DNA from: Draconibacterium orientale
GTDB lineage: Bacteria; Bacteroidota; Bacteroidia; Bacteroidales; JAADGE01
Assembly (NCBI GenBank): GCA_020718265.1
Contig: DYSM01000102.1
Coordinates: forward strand, 1-9,074
Reading direction: 5' to 3'
Length of the DNA stretch: 9,074 bases
Both the position numbers and the translations under genes were made by a program. Below the pieces are notes generated by a model that saw only the letters and a program-made list of their open reading frames with translations, searched no databases and was not told where the DNA came from. Below are positions 7,887 through 9,074 of the stretch, one piece after another (within the stretch, counting starts at the first letter, position 1; every line of letters starts with the position of its first letter).

Positions 7887-9026
7887 TTAAAAAAGATCTT
7901 TCACTTTATCGAAAAAGCTCTTGTCGCCGCCTTTGGAGTTGGGTGTGAAGTTGGGCGATTCGGCAAGTTTTTCCAAAATTTTGCGTTCGTCTTTGCTCAG
8001 CGTAACCGGAATGTGAACGTTTACGCGCACAAGCAAGTCGCCTCTGCCATATTGTCCGTAACTCGGCAAGCCTTTTCCGCGCAGGCGCAACACTTTGCCG
8101 GCGGGCGTTCCGGGTGCAATTTTTATTTTCACATCGCCTTCCACTGTCGGCACTTCTACCGATGTTCCGAGCACTGCGTCCGGGAAACTGATGTTGAGAT
8201 TGTAAAGTAAATCTTCGCCGTCGCGCACGAGGTTCGGGTGTTCGAGTTCCTCAAACGCAATGATGAGGTCGCCGTTCACGCCGCCGCGTCGCGGAGCATT
8301 GCCTTTGCCTTCTTCGCGCATTTGCATGCCTTCGGTAACGCCGGCTGGAATGTGCACGGTTACAACTTCTTCACCGTTTACGATGCCTTCGCCGTAGCAA
8401 TGCGTGCATTTTTTTGTGATAATTTTGCCTTCGCCGCCGCATGTCGGGCACGCTGCGGTGGTTTGCATTCTGCCCAAAAGTGTGTTTTGAATGCGCGTAA
8501 CTTGCCCTTGTCCGTTGCAGGTTGTGCAGGTTTGGAATGAGGATGAATCCGCCGCGCCCTTGCCGTTACAATGCGAACACGGCACGTATTTTTTCACTTT
8601 GAGTTTTTTTTCGGCTCCGTTCAGAATTTCTTCATAACTTAGTTTAACAGTAACGCGCAGGTTTGAGCCTTTATTGACTTGTCGTCCGCCTCCGCCGCCA
8701 CGGTTCCCGAATCCGCCGAAGCCAAATCCGCCAAACACATCGCCGAAATGCGAGAAAATATCATCCATCGTCATGCCGCCGCCGCCACCACTTTGTCCGC
8801 CCTCGAATGCTTGATGTCCGAAACGGTCGTATTTGGCGCGTTTGTCGTCGTTGCTCAGCACTTCGTAAGCTTCTGCGGCTTCTTTAAATTTATCTTCGGC
8901 TTGCTTGTCATCCGGATTTTTATCGGGATGAAATTGCAGAGCCACTTGCCGATATGCCTTTTTTATATCTGCCTTCGAAGCGTTTTTCTGAACGCCTAAT
9001 ATGTCGTAATAATCTCTTTTTGCCAT
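7887..9026 (-). CDS. dnaJ: Chaperone protein DnaJ (Hsp40 co-chaperone)
   Basis: Cytoplasmic co-chaperone that delivers unfolded proteins to DnaK and stimulates its ATPase, with GrpE as the exchange factor. It is complete at 379 residues, the usual length for type I DnaJ. The J domain spans about 4-70 with HPD at 33-35. A Gly/Phe-rich linker (about 76-116) follows. All four zinc repeats CxxCxGxG are intact at 150-157, 167-174, 193-200 and 207-214. The two C-terminal beta domains (about 220-350) bind substrate and dimerise. The ATG at 9026 (MAKRDYYDILGV) is the standard DnaJ start. No Shine-Dalgarno sequence and no TAnnTTTG are visible in the 48 bases upstream, which are filled by a heptamer repeat. 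It is therefore probably co-transcribed with an upstream gene outside the window; grpE is the usual neighbour, but this is inference. Its base composition looks richer in G+C than the giant gene's. Confidence 0.98.
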   Translation of the reverse strand: MAKRDYYDILGVQKNASKADIKKAYRQVALQFHPDKNPDDKQAEDKFKEAAEAYEVLSNDDKRAKYDRFGHQAFEGGQSGGGGGMTMDDIFSHFGDVFGGFGFGGFGNRGGGGGRQVNKGSNLRVTVKLSYEEILNGAEKKLKVKKYVPCSHCNGKGAADSSSFQTCTTCNGQGQVTRIQNTLLGRMQTTAACPTCGGEGKIITKKCTHCYGEGIVNGEEVVTVHIPAGVTEGMQMREEGKGNAPRRGGVNGDLIIAFEELEHPNLVRDGEDLLYNLNISFPDAVLGTSVEVPTVEGDVKIKIAPGTPAGKVLRLRGKGLPSYGQYGRGDLLVRVNVHIPVTLSKDERKILEKLAESPNFTPNSKGGDKSFFDKVKDLF

Positions 9027-9032
9027 AATTTT

Positions 9033-9074
9033 TTATCAGTTATCAGCTATCAGTTATCAGTTATCAGTTATCAG
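9033..9074. repeat. Tandem heptamer repeat TTATCAG, six units, running off the window
   Basis: Six head-to-tail copies of TTATCAG fill 9033-9074; the third (9047-9053) is CTATCAG. On the minus strand the unit reads CTGATAA, and the array ends 6 bases before the dnaJ ATG. Because 7 is not a multiple of 3, every minus-strand frame soon meets TGA TAA, while the plus strand reads through open. The array continues past the window edge, so its full length is unknown. Confidence 0.95.

Noticed and set aside
7869..8999. Plus-strand open frames opposite dnaJ (7869-8210, 8238-8540, 8679-8999)
   Set aside because: They are antisense shadows of dnaJ; their translations are low-complexity Ala/Phe-rich strings without domains, and dnaJ itself is unmistakable.

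Overview
The window looks like a chromosomal segment from a member of the Bacteroidota. Several traits point that way. A perfect TAnnTTTG promoter element precedes one gene. Shine-Dalgarno sequences are absent before the start codons. One signal peptide ends in 'FSQ'. A lipoprotein peptidase is present, and short degenerate repeats fill the gaps between genes. This is inference from style; no rRNA, tRNA or other decisive marker is present.

Layout, left to right. (1) Positions 2-4219 (+) hold a very long gene, probably cut at its 5' end by the window edge. It encodes a mostly helical protein of at least 1,405 residues with an internal P-loop kinase core. That core resembles the HPr kinase / PEP carboxykinase (PEPCK) superfamily. 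(2) Positions 4322-5686 (+) encode an NhaD-type Na+/H+ antiporter. (3) A 335-bp gap follows, containing decayed short repeats, a hairpin terminator and a promoter. (4) Positions 6022-7683 (+) encode an M49 (dipeptidyl peptidase III-like) zinc peptidase lipoprotein with the rare pentapeptide HExxH zinc motif. (5) A strong two-way terminator lies between convergent genes. (6) Positions 7887-9026 (-) encode a complete DnaJ co-chaperone. Its start codon is preceded by a tandem heptamer repeat that runs off the window.

The genes do not form an evident operon. The antiporter and the peptidase each appear to have their own promoter, and a hairpin separates them. DnaJ points the other way and is probably transcribed from upstream, outside the window. 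DnaJ, NhaD and M49 are recognisable housekeeping or physiological functions. The most novel item is the giant PEPCK/HprK-like protein, whose function I cannot assign. No phage, IS, CRISPR or toxin-antitoxin signature was seen.
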